Shown here: one piece after another, positions 1 through 11,705 of the stretch
Layout: each line of letters begins with the position of its first letter
Position numbering within the stretch: the first letter of the stretch is position 1
Assembly: GCA_013397935.1 (NCBI GenBank)
Contig: VZRN01004407.1
Location: 3,630,901 to 3,694,900, forward strand
Direction: 5' to 3'
Length of the DNA stretch: 64,000 nt
From: Dasyornis broadbenti
Taxonomy: Eukaryota > Chordata > Aves > Passeriformes > Dasyornithidae
The notes under the pieces: model-generated
The model's input: only the letters and a program-made list of their open reading frames with translations
What the model was told of the DNA's origin: nothing
Databases searched by the model: none
Position numbers and translations under genes: made by a program

Positions 1-2347
1 GAACAAATTCATGGTTTGTTTTCACTTATCCGTATTTAGTATTTGTAGGGGGCTTTTGCTTTCTGCAATTTATCAGGTGCAAGCTGAAAGTATATAAACC
101 AGACTTTAGCCAATGTACATATGTCTACATGCAAACCTATTAGCTAAAGTAATGCAACACCAGCCCCAATATGGAACTACTGTACCTCAGACACACAGCT
201 AAAAGCCTGCAAATTCTTCCCCCTACATCCTGTTTTCTACTACACTAAACCACAAAAAAAAAAAAAAANNNNNNNNNNNNNNNAAAAAAAAAAAAGAAAC
301 CCCAACAAAAACAAAGGCAGAAGGTTTCAGGAGTTTTCAGGCAGTTGCAGGCAGTTGCTAACAGGCTGCTATTCTACTATAACTGCTTGAGCAATAAGCA
401 GTGTACAGACCCCTGGGACTCACTGGCAATGAAGCCTCAGGTCGTTCTGATACACTACTACACTAACAACTTGTTGCTCTTGCACAGGACCTTTCCCATA
501 AGATAAACACACAAAAGAGAGGAAATAGTAAACTGCACAGGCCCTCTAGAGGTAAGGTCAGTGCTACTCACATTTGACAAGTTTTGTATAACCTAAAAAT
601 TATTGAAATAATCATACCTAATCCTCACTGAGGAATTTTCAAGCATCTCAAAACACTTCAGAAGTGAAGTCTGGTATTTCTGTAGAGAGACAGAAGCAGT
701 TTTCCCAGGCTAAAGCTGAAAATCTAGTTATGACCACCTCCCACCCTTGTTCAATTTTCTAGTCTCTATCCTTGATAAATCTTATTGTAAGTAAATTTAT
801 TGACTGTATCTTAATAAAGCCTTAATTTTTCCAAATATATTTTTTATTCTTTAAGATAATTATCATGCAACAGTCAGACTGTTAACCAGGAATCAGATTG
901 AGAATTTGCGACTGGGAGGCAGAGGGAATACAGGATGAAAATCTCACTGATTTGAAACACATCATTGTCTCCTGAACAGCTGGAACATGCAACTGCTCCA
1001 GTTTAAAACTGGAAAGGAGATTCTGTCCCTAACAGTGGATAGACATGAGTGGATCAACATGAAGCAGGGTGCATGAACTAGACGAAAAGAGAAATAGATC
1101 AAATCTACTTTCTTCTACTCCCACTTTTTCTGAATTCTCACCATTTCAACTGGAGCTCTGACAGCTGCTCACGATCCTGGTGGAGCCACATCAGCCACAA
1201 GAGGCTCAGCTGGCAGAGCTCACACAATGGCCAAGCTTTGAGACTAAGCATGGAAGCACAGGAGAGCAACACTGGCTGAGTGATCTCCAAAGGAACTAAA
1301 AATGGCCTTGTGCTCTGCAGAGTAATTTATTAAATAACTTCTTAATCCTTTATTAGACTTTGGACCATTTGGGGAGGAGGTTGTTGAGGGATTTTATGGT
1401 AAAGTGTAAAGGAGAATATTAATGGAAATTCAACCTTTCCTTACTTTAAATCATTCAGTCATTTCAAATGAGGTTAGTTGTATAAGCTAGAAAAACTGAT
1501 CTAGATGAAAAAATGTGTTCTGCCCTAATCCATCTGTGATGATTTCAACTCTTTTGAAATACACAATTTCATCTTCAAGAAAAAATCCTCAGTGAAGTCA
1601 GTCAGCAACCTCTACAGGATTCTGAACTTGTGATAAAGCATCTGAGATAAAATGCATAAAAAGGAAGTCCCAAGTTTCAGCCTTACTCTTAGCTAGACCT
1701 CTTTAAGCCCCACAGTGCAGATAAGTTGGTTTTAGGGGTTTTTGTCTTCTTTTTGTTTTAATTAGCTTATCTAGATGGGGTTTTTAATACAGATGAACAT
1801 GTGGGCCACACACATGTTGTTTCTAGCACAAAGGAGGGAATATATAGCCAGATGCAGGGGAATAGATACAGGGAAAGAATTACTAGTTTTCAGAAAAGCA
1901 ATATCTGTTTACATATTCCAGAGATTTGTTTTGACTTAAAATGCATATGGGAAATTTTTAGACATGCATTTTACTGAGAGATTCTGGCAATTCACACAAA
2001 CAGAAAGCAAAAGGCAGTATCATTTCACAGATCAAGGCTAATCTGAGCATCTGATAGACAAGTATATGACAGTGGTCCCTAGGGAAGACCTGTAAGGACT
2101 CTTAACAATTTACACAACATGGTAAAAGACAGCAATTGTGTTTATTTTCCTAGTCCCCATATTTATTCACATCACATTATCCAAAAGGAAAAGGAATCCT
2201 ACATCTGTCATTAGAAATGCTGTTCAATTATACTCAACTAAAATATAACCATTTTTAATAACAGAGCTATATTAACAAATTCACAACAGTGCATTTGCTG
2301 GAGGGCCAAGGAACAGAAGAAGCGTAAGTACTACAGTAATCACTTAC
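1..2347. other. AT-rich noncoding DNA
   Basis: No gene or repeat family is recognised here. The stretch contains one assembly gap in a poly-A tract (listed separately) and a short direct repeat of about 10 bp near 338-358 (AGGCAGTTGC twice). Frames are short and broken on both strands. It lies downstream, in minus-strand sense, of the candidate exon at 2348-2514, so it would be intron or 3' flank if that exon is real. Confidence 0.6.
269..283. other. Assembly gap (15 N) in poly-A
   Basis: A run of 15 N is flanked by about 15 A on the left and about 12 A on the right. The homopolymer probably broke the assembly or was masked there. The true tract length is unknown. A poly-A tract can be a retroposon tail, but no element body is recognisable on either side. 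Confidence 0.97.
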
Positions 2348-2514
2348 TATATCACAAGAAAGTAGAAATTCATTGGCTATAATATTTTCAATAATTTGGT
2401 GATCTGTTCTGCAAAGAGATTCACTGAGTACTTCAGTGGAAAAGTACACATCTTTATTACAAGTTTTCTGCAATGTGCTAGTGCACTGGGACTTGGCACG
2501 CCTGCCTTTCTCAT
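2348..2514 (-). CDS. Candidate internal coding exon, gene unknown
   Basis: On the minus strand a long pyrimidine tract ending ATTAG (2533 down to 2515) is a good splice acceptor, and ATA|GTAAGTG at 2348/2347 is a near-consensus donor. The 167 bp between them is open in one frame, with 55 full codons after two leftover bases. It would enter in phase 1 and leave in phase 0. The peptide starts EKGRRAKSQCTSTLQ, contains SLCRTDHQIIENIIANEF and ends LLSCDI; it is hydrophilic with an amphipathic-looking end. I do not recognise the protein. The surrounding open frame covers 2267-2632 because the poly-T tract reads as Phe. Chance is a real alternative: frames of this length are common in the window, and poly-T tracts imitate acceptors. 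No partner exon has been found. Confidence 0.3.
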
Positions 2515-4369
2515 CTAATAAAAAAAAAAAAAAGGGAGATGATTCATTGATAATGGAAATGATTCCTAAATTGCAGCCTCTGTTCTGCTTTGGTATTTGT
2601 AAGCAGTAACGGGAAACTTGCATTTTTGCCATGAAAGAAGATAATACCAGTGTTTTATCTCAAATATGTGCACAGGACATCAGTGTTAGTGAGGGCTTCC
2701 ACGATACATGCACAAGCAAACACTGGACTTTACAAGGTAATTACCGTTCTGCTGAAGGTAGTCACAGCACTATATTGTGCCCAAGAGGCAAGAAAATGCA
2801 ACGTCCCACTACAAGAAAATTACCACTGGTAAAGGAAGAAAACTTGAATGGTCACAAGAGTTGCCTTCACCTTTAATTGTCTCCATTTTGGTTTCCAGAT
2901 CAATCCTTGGAACAAATTCCAGGGTTTGTCTATTGTTTACAGTACTAGTGTTAAAGACTTTAAGAGAGAAATTAGAAAACCAGTTCACTGTATTAAATGG
3001 AAGACATTAATTTGACTAAGTGTAAGTGAAACGGCACTTGGCAGCAGGAGGAAGACAACTCCTGCACTGTCAGATGCCACAAGAGAATCCTCTGCCAAAA
3101 CCCTCCAAAAAGATATTATATTAAAAGCACTACATCACCAAAAGCTCACACTGGCAAATCATCACTCCCTCTTGAACCATCTCTGTCCCAAGGACACCTT
3201 CTGCCCATAAAAGCTGTAGCTCTGTGTGTGTTAACCCCTTCAGAAATATCACATATTAAGCAGGAAACACAACTATTTCATACTGGGACATGGCATGCCC
3301 TTTACTTCTAGATTGTGCTTTTATTGAATAAGCTTCATTTTAAAACACACAAAACTATAAGTTTACAATCAATACAACCCCAAAATACACACAGTTTACT
3401 CATTTATTTGTGCTGAAGTTGGATCAGCATAAACAGACCAGACTTGTTGAGATAAAATCTGATCCAACATCTAAGGTTTATGAGTGATATTTTTTTATGT
3501 TTCTTAAATAGAAGAATGAATCATAATTCTTGACCAGTCTGCATCTGGATTTGAATTTCACGCATCTTTTAGAGCTCCAAAACAAAGCTAATGGGTGCTG
3601 CTGTGACTCAGATTACCAATCACATCGCATTAAAAAGATTCCCTTCAAGATGGAGTGCTTGAGCTAGAGGGCAGACTGCATCCCCTGTAAACTCAATTCA
3701 TTCTTCTCTTGATGAATATTATCACTTTCTTTATTTCAGTTTTATGTCATTATATTGACCTGATCAACTGAAGCTCATTTTAAACCAGATCAAAACTGTG
3801 ATGCACCCTCCTTATGAAACTGTGAGAATGAACTTATGAATTAAATTCAGGCTGCGTCACACTTTAAAAATCACCCAAACGCTCAAATCCTGTTGTTCTC
3901 ATTACCTCTTTCTCTTTTTCTTTGCAAGCAGTATGTTCACGAAACATGGTTTATCATAAACCAGAAGCTTGGCATACCCAGAGTTGCCCCAAATGAGCAA
4001 GTGCAGTAAATCTTTTCCTGAATATAACGTACTTTTGCATTAGCAGGCATGTACACCAGCTGCTGAACAGTGTGAGAGACACACAAGGTTTACCCAAAAC
4101 AAAAGGCTAATTGTCTTGATCAACCTGAATACTCAGGATTCTCTTGTCTTTAGCACTGATTCAGTGAAAAAAGGTCCCCATTTAAATATCTATTATATAA
4201 ACATATATAATTTTTTATATATGTATAAAATACATGTTTTTTTCTGTTTTGGTTGAAATTATTTGTGATGCCCACCAAATGCAAACAATGAGGTACAAAA
4301 GGTTTCCTGTATGACCATGCTAGCACCATGAGGAGGGAAAAAGAAAAACTGATGTCGTGGAAGTCAGCC
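2515..4369. other. Noncoding DNA, nothing recognised
   Basis: AT-rich sequence with scattered short frames on both strands (for example plus-strand frames at 2631-2876 and 2777-3010) that resemble no protein I know. No repeat family is recognised. Confidence 0.55.
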
Positions 4370-4596
4370 CTTTGAAATGCAGGGTCAGAAAACAATTTAG
4401 ATTGGAGAAAGCTCCTGTCTGGTGTAGTCCTGAATGTCTCTGTGGATGGAGGCTCTACCACCTCAGTAGACTCTGGGTTGTTGCCTGGCTAATTTTTTTT
4501 CCTTCATCTCTCATAGAATTTTCTCTCATTGCCATTATGTCTGTTGTCCCTCATCTGGCTCCATCCTCCCTGTGGTCTCCTATTGGAGATCCAGCC
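4370..4596 (-). repeat. Old CR1 LINE fragment
   Basis: Read on the plus strand, the block runs from a GCAGGGTCA-like segment through GGATGGAGGCTCTACCACCTC and TCTGGGTTGTTGCCTGGC to TGTCCCTCATCTGGCTCC and CCTGTGGTCTCCTATTGGA. This is the order of motifs in the 3' part of chicken-repeat-1 (CR1) non-LTR retrotransposons read in reverse: damaged second-strand copy, 'hotspot' segment, then the 'oldest part' with TCTGGCTCCATCCTC. The element is therefore inserted antisense to the window. It is heavily diverged, lacks the 3'-terminal octamer repeats, and is broken by a poly-T stretch near 4492-4501. CR1 is the dominant LINE of bird genomes. Assignment is from recalled consensus, so the boundaries are approximate. 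Confidence 0.7.
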
Positions 4597-5198
4597 CTGC
4601 CAATGAGCTGGAATAATGGCACACAGCCAGGCTGTCCACACCACCTGCATGGTTTAATGCATCCTACAGCAATGAAGCAGTGGCTACGAAACATACTATG
4701 GGTCAGATACTCTTCTGCCTCTTTATGTTTTCTTTTACAGAGAGTCCTCACTGTCAGCACCCAACCTGGTTATAGATATTTGAATACATTAACCTTGCAG
4801 GAGTAAGAATTTATCTGGCACATGCCCAGAAGTTCAAGCATATATCATCTTCTGAACCTGAACCACTTGTCTCTATTGACACTTTTAATAAGATTTAAAC
4901 TATAAAATTGGACTCCCTCGTAAGTAACTCATAAGCAATTTTTTTCTAATATCAGCCCTAGAACAAAGAGGCTATGATATAAATTGGCAGAAGTATGCTA
5001 AAAATTATACCAAATATTTCCAAACCTTTGAGAAAACATTTTATTACAAACCTCAATTTCAAAAATTATTTAATAAAATCTATATTGATCTCTTTATTTC
5101 TACATATATTTTATTCTTTTTCAGGTTAGAGGGTCAGCTCTGACATTTTCCCTGAACTGCTTTTCTTATTTCTAGCTCAAAGTTCATTATTTCACAAG
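4597..5198. other. Noncoding DNA, nothing recognised
   Basis: AT-rich sequence between the CR1 relic and the old retroposon relic. It includes a pyrimidine tract ending TTTTACAG at about 4739 and a GTAAGA at 4803, which together imitate a 62-bp exon; this is not considered real (see rejected items). Confidence 0.5.
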
Positions 5199-5296
5199 AG
5201 GCCCAGATTCAGACCAGATGTTACCAGGCAAAAATCAACTGACTCCTTCAGTGAAGAAGTTACGCCTGTTTCCTAGAGGACTGAATTTAGCTCCAC
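5199..5296. repeat. Ancient amniote retroposon relic
   Basis: The segment starts GGCCCAGATTCAG, continues through AATCAACTGACTCC, a CAGTGAAG stretch and GTTACGCCTGTTT, and ends ACTGAATTTAGCTCC. This resembles a very old interspersed repeat that is common in turtle and crocodile genomes and survives as relics in birds. Its consensus has a GGCCCAGATTCAG-type end, an ACTCCATTGAAGTCAATGG-like core and a GTTACGCC box. I cannot name the family with certainty; a CR1/L3-type tail is my best guess. It is strongly diverged. Confidence 0.5.
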
Positions 5297-8200
5297 AGGC
5301 TCTCACTGGTAAAAAAAAAACAATGGTGCCGTCTGCCCATTGCAGCCAGACAGAACCATCCTACTGAGGAGACACCGAGAAACATCATATTTCCCACAGT
5401 GGGAGCAATCTCCCCTGAATCTCCACACGGTCGGCAGCGTGCCATTAAAGCCACTTAGGATAACAAGCCCTGTATAAACAGATTATCCAACATAAGTTTC
5501 TTGTCAATATAGTTTTGCCTTCTACAATATTCAAATGCTGGTTTAGTACTGCAGACAGAGAATTAAAATCTAAAAGCAACAAATCTAAAATCTTTGAATA
5601 AATTATGTTTATTATGGAAAATAATATTCCAATACTTAACTCAGCTTTTGTATCTGTGATAGTATTTCGTAGGTCTGATATTTGACAGTGAGGGAAGTAC
5701 TAACTATGTGAAAACATAGACATGACCTAAGTGAGGATTTTGTACAACAGGAATTCCTACAATTTTTTTGCAGTAGAAAGAAGGAAGTTACAGCTTTCCA
5801 TATGCTCCTGTTGAACTGAGCTAACCCTTACAACATGCCTTCCTGAAAACAAACTCAATTGTTCAACATCTGTACTGCAGCTTCCATTAATACAATTACC
5901 AAAGTCAGTCATGCTGTATTATTTATCAGCATCCGCACACCTCACTGGGAAATACAGGGCTGTCTGCACTTCCTAAGACACACCTGCTTTAATGCACTCT
6001 GTGGGAGGCACTGAGGGAGGTGCTCTCTCCTGGCAGGCTGTGGGGCTCCCCATGGCCCCACCACTCCTCCCACACCAGCTCCAATGCCCTCAGTGGGGCT
6101 TCCCAAGTTTCGCCCATGCTTCTGCTAACCCCACTTGCACCACCACAGGGTTTCTGGGTTGCAAAGGACTGCAAAGTTCACAAAATAAACCTCTTTGAAA
6201 GCAAATAACTAAGAAGGTAGCAAACTGCTGACTGTTAGCAGGAAAATTGGCTGAGAAGCGGGAGGGTGGGATTTTTCCTTTTGCACCTGAAAAAAGGTAG
6301 GTAAATCCATGTCTTCATGCTCTCTAAGTCAACCACACCCAGTGCAACAAAAATGGGTTATAGCACACTCATATCATTCTGAAAAATTCTGAAAAGCCAT
6401 AAAACTGAAAGAAAGAAAGAGAAAAGCTAAAAACATAAACCCAGAATTAAAATTATAAGCTAGACTTAATTATGTTTAGAATTATGGTCTCCTTAAATAG
6501 ATCACTTCAAATACTAGTCTCTTAAATATATATTGTAATGTTCATTGTAGGCTGTAAAGTCATATCATAGAAAGTTTTTTGAAGAAATTTAGGTACTCAA
6601 ATAAAAGCAGATTAAATTTTCATCAGAAGAAAAAAAACCCTATTTTTATCAGCATATTTCAAATTTGCAACCACTCTGGCAATTTTTTTGATTGAAAAAG
6701 GGAGAAAAAAGGGGATGTCATCAAACTTTTGCTGTGATATTTTTAAAATAAGAAAATTGACAGGTTATTTTTAGACCAAATTTACTTCAGTTTTAACGCC
6801 TGAAAATTAATGTAAAATATTCTGCTTTTGATTAAATATTTGAGATAAATATCCTATTGATTTAATTTCATTTTAAATCCTTTCATGTCATTTTAAAAAA
6901 TGTTTCACTGGCAAAGAGGGAAGCTCCCAAATGGCTATTTCCAAATATAAGGAAGGTTTATTTGCTGTATGCTTGACTGATCATTTTCTTTATCCTTTCT
7001 TCCTCCCCCACATTCAACTTCCTTTGTACTCAGATGACTTCTGATGCGCACCACCAAAAATACAGAAAACACCTTATATTAATCCAAGTCCAATCTGGGT
7101 AGCAAAGCATAACAAAACTGACTAATAGAAACAGAGGAAGCATAAAGCACTCACAAATGCATTCAGCACTTCTACTACACTACAGAATGATAGCAAGGCC
7201 CAGGTCTATCAGCTCTCATCCAGATGATGTTCTCAAATCAAAGGCAATTTTTTTTCTTTAATTTCAACAGGAACAAGCCTAGAGCGGAACAAAATTAGAA
7301 ATTATGGACTTCATGTAGATAAAATTATCTAGCAGCAGTTATGTGGAAAACTGTAACAGATTATTGCAGTGGTACCTACTGGCCTTAAAACACTTGCATT
7401 TATTAAAACATTATCAAGAGATAAGAATTGCACTCAAGGTCTTGGAAATTAAATTTAGACACAGCAAACATACACTTCTTAGATGGCCTAAATGGCCAAA
7501 GCTTCACAGAAGCAGAAGAAACCACACTCATGTACACAACCAGCATATACACTTTTCACATGGCAATGCTATGTGAAAGATATATCTAGATAATGCATAC
7601 ATATATATACATTTGTGTGGTTTATATATATATGCTATATAATGCTTTTTGAATGTTTTCCATTTTAATAAAAAGGTTCAGTACAAGGTACTGTGAGATA
7701 TCGTAAATCAACTAAGTTTAGCCCTGCTTTATTTGTCAGTATGAAGAAGAAATGTGGTATAAAAAATTAAAAATTAATTGAATTTTGAAAGAAATTTAGA
7801 GCAGCATTCCTACATGTCCTACAAATAAAAATATAGGATAAAGACTGCCCTTTGACTGCTCTCATTTCTATAAATACCTAATAATGAGTCCTCAAACAAA
7901 TTATTTGTGTGTTCTGCCACTCAAAATAGAAAATCCCGTTTTGCCATCCAGGCCACTGCGGGATATTCACCCATGTGGCAGATGCATTTTCAACCACTGC
8001 AGCTGAACTCCCTAAACCTGGCAGTCCTGAGTTCACAGTATGGAAAACATGGAAGAAAATTTCTTTCCTTTGATTGTCTGCATGAATTATAAATCCTTAA
8101 TGGCAGGCTTTCTTTCAGAGTCTCTCTTTATGACAAAATCTGCTCAGATGGTAGGATAAGGCCTGCAGGACCATCCAGGGCTTCTGGGCATCAAACTGCG

Positions 8201-11200
8201 ACTACTAAGATAAGGTGTGGTTACATTAATCTTCCTCATTTCAAATAATAAATGCAGGGTCCTGCTAGACTGGCTGCACGTGGATGCTGCAAGTTCCCAT
8301 GAGCCGAGTTCTGTTCTTTGACAAAAAACCGTAGGAAACAAAGCCAAACATGTACAAAGTCACAACAGCTAACACCTAATCAAAAATTTTCCAGAAACAT
8401 CACAGAGAAAAGTATTTAAAGCCTGTATAATCCAAACAGTAATCTTTCCTAGGATTAGTCTAGGCCCTTACTATCATACATAATTTCACTCTTACCTGCC
8501 TTTTATCTGTTCATTTCTGTCACCATCAAGGGCAGAAGCCATGTGGCACCACTGTCATTACCACATCATTATCTGTTGTGGCAGAAATGCAGCAATAAGC
8601 AAACAAACAAACATTCTTACTTTTTTTTTTCCTGACACCACCACTACAGGGGAAAGCAAAAAAAACCCAGAAGAGCCCCAAAGCAATTTAGTCCATGAAT
8701 ATGACTGCTATCAGTTACCACTGCAGAAATGTTGTGGGAGTTTTCCTGGCCTGTTTGTAGATGTGTGTGCTTGTTTTTACAAGGTTCTCCACCAAGAACA
8801 AAACACCAGCAAGCCTTGTGTCTCCTGTAGAGTTGATTATATTAGATCATTTTATCTTACTGACAGAGGGGAGAGACAGGCTGGGTGTGATGAATAGCTA
8901 TTGTTATACCCTACCTGACCACCCTGGCGCCCACCCAGGCACGCAGCCTGATGGCAATCAGGTAGCCTGACTCATGTGATATTTGACAAAGGATAGGTCA
9001 AGATCTTCCCCATCTGTTATCAGGAAAAGCCTTCTGTCTACTTGCAGCAATATTGCAGTGCTACATTTACCACTGAAAAAATGTGTGGAAATAAGGACAG
9101 TTTGCCTGTTTCCCTACTATTGTATTTACATGATTAAAAAGGAAAATGGAGCACTTGGATTGAAATAAATGGCATCTCTCTTCTGTCAGCACAACCTAGC
9201 AAACATGTATGCTTAAAACAGACTGTGTTCTTGAGCATCCCCAACACAGTGAAATGTTGGATGAAATCTACAGTTAGCCACCCTTATCCGTGCTCAGCTG
9301 ACTAAATTATGCTATAAAACTTCTGTAGAACTGACTCACAGGTAAAATTTTAGAAGATACTACAGACATTAATACAAATACAAGTGTTTGGCTGTCTGAT
9401 ATATGTAGCTGCAGCTTGAAAACTCAGAAATGGGAGCACTTCGGTTGTGAGAGAAGCAATTCCAGGAACTGCAATATGGAAAAGCACACAGGGAATTACT
9501 AATACATTAAAGTAAAAACCTTCTTCTGCCTCTAATGACATGAAATAAAATACAGAATGATGAGCAGTAAGTGCATCTGTAAGACCAAGCAACATTGTAA
9601 TTTTGTACCATCTAACCTGAATATCCAGAGACATTTAAGTTTTTCTACTGCAGCTATAACCCTGCACCTTTGTGGAAGAAGTACTGTACTACTAGACCAG
9701 ATGATGCATGTCCACTCAGTCACATAACCTGTGATGTAAACTAATTATAAAAAGAACACCTTCCACACTCAGGGGTAGAGTCACATCCAGCTCATGTGTC
9801 TTATTGCAGTACATTAATGCTACTCAATATGGGAACTGAATGCTTCTAGGCAACTTTTCTTGCCTTCACCATAAAAATAGATAAATTTTTTGCTACTCTT
9901 TCTGTATAGGTTTCAGCATTTGTCAATTTGCCAATATTAACAGCAAGCAACTTACTACAATAATTAATATCCCTCAATAATTTATTACTAAGGATCATAA
10001 TTATTTCTTTTTTCTGAGTTGCTCTTGATAGATTAGGCAAGCATATATTTTCCTACTCTTAAAGTTGGCCTTGTTGCTAAGCAGCAAACAAGGACATCAC
10101 AGAATTTGGAAGATCTCACCAAAGAAATTATCATTTTTTCTTTGTTTTGACCAGAGCTCAATACTGATATTTTTCTATTTCACAGTTTGTTGGTTACTTT
10201 GGACTTAGTTCATTTATATCTTAAAGGTTCTTATTTTCTTTTCATTCAAGAAAGTTGTATGCAACTACTTCCTGTCTCTGCAGGCTGAGGACAAAGATGA
10301 TCAGCTGTGGAGCTTTATTGCTAGCTTGCTCAGTCAAAAAGCAATGCCTGTTCATCAACTGCATCATGCACAAACAGAAAATGTCACTGGACAACTTTTA
10401 GCAAAGCTAAAATCTCCCATGACATATGGTAGCCAGCACGCTGAAGGGCATAGGACCTGAGCACAAAGCTTGTTTCTTATAGAATCCCTGGATTGCCAAG
10501 ATTCCAATTTTCAACCCTTACAGGGGCAACAGATGAATTTAGTAAAAGTTGGGGTTGAAGACTGGAGTTTATTTCAGTCAATAATTGCACAGATGCTTCC
10601 AGAAGTTATATATTGTGATTTTACCACCCTATATGATGTAGGTGCTTATGTATGTTTTAGCAGCAACCTGGGTACTATATCATAGCAGCACCCCAGTATG
10701 ACAAGGGGAGTAAATCATCACTAGCCTGGAATTATAACACATCACAGCCAGAGATCTCCAACACAGCTTTATTGCCCTTTATAAATTATTAGACAGTTAA
10801 GAGACAAATACTTTTGGCAAACTCCATACTGATAGACTGTATGGCAATGAATTTCCTTGTCATTTGCTACTGATTGTCATGCAGTTTGGCTCTATGAGAG
10901 CAGCAGATTTAAATGAAAACCTCGAATAAATGCACTGCCTTGAACTGGGGTTTTCGTTCTTTCATTACTATAGTTAAAGCTGAAGCAACTCCCTGTCCTA
11001 CACCAACAGAAACAGTGACATACTATGGAAAGAACTGGCCCTTTTCCATGGAATGCAACAGTGTGGCTTGGCGTCATCCCTGAATACTGGACATCAGTAG
11101 GTTTTGAACATTGGTGCAACTCTTTGCATTTGTGCTGAGTGGACTATAGGTCCTTCAGCTCTAAGTAGGAATTTTCTACACCTACTTTACACTTTGTAGC

Positions 11201-11597
11201 TGAATGCAAACACACAGTGCCTAAGGCAATGCAGAAGTGCAAACTCATATTGCTGGTAAACTTACAAGATCTAAGAAACTTAGAGAGGTATGATGATGAA
11301 CTCCATGAAAATGGGTAAAACAACTCTTGTCAATCCAAATGACTTAATATCAAAAAGATTTTTTGTTATGCAATTAAAATTCATACACAATCCATAAAAT
11401 TTACTCTTAATGACCATAATCCCATGAAAAGGCAATAAAGACTCATTACACAAACCTTTCTCCTAATATTTTCTACTACAAAAAAGAACCTTAGGCCCAT
11501 GTTACATATTTTATATATCATATATGTCACTTTACAAACATCCTCACTATGCAGTACAACTGCATTCAGTCCAGCATTTTCTACAGTTAGGGACAGA
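5297..11597. other. Noncoding DNA with few landmarks
   Basis: Mostly AT-rich, with no coding exon recognised. Landmarks: a GC-richer block at 5990-6200 ending in an AATAAA hexamer (6184-6189); a short GAAA microsatellite near 6408-6421; a TA-rich tract near 7600-7640; a CAAA run near 8602-8613; and a poly-T near 8622-8632. The other frames here are short and unlike any protein I know. Confidence 0.5.
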
Positions 11598-11705
11598 AAA
11601 TCACCATTTTTCAAATTAGGAACTGAGGTAACAAGATTTCCCATTCATGATTATATAGAAAATAGGTAATTACAACAAACCAGGGAGCCAAACAAGAGTC
11701 CCCTA
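11598..11705 (-). repeat. MIR-like SINE relic
   Basis: The plus strand reads CACCATTTTTCAAATTAGG then AACTGAGGTAACAAGATT. This matches the reverse complement of the conserved region of MIR-type tRNA-derived SINEs (CTGTAAAATGGGG, CAGTTTCC). A weaker continuation ends ACCAGGGAGCC...AAGAGTCCCC, the reverse of the GGAGTCAGGAGACCTGG-like start. The order of the two matches is right for a minus-strand copy. MIR-like elements were active in early amniotes and persist as old fossils in birds. Confidence 0.5.

Noticed and set aside
4357..4806. 149-codon plus-strand frame with an exon-like end (TTTTACAG acceptor near 4739, GTAAGA near 4803)
   Set aside because: Most of the frame lies in an antisense CR1 relic; the short exon-like part has no homology and could easily arise by chance.
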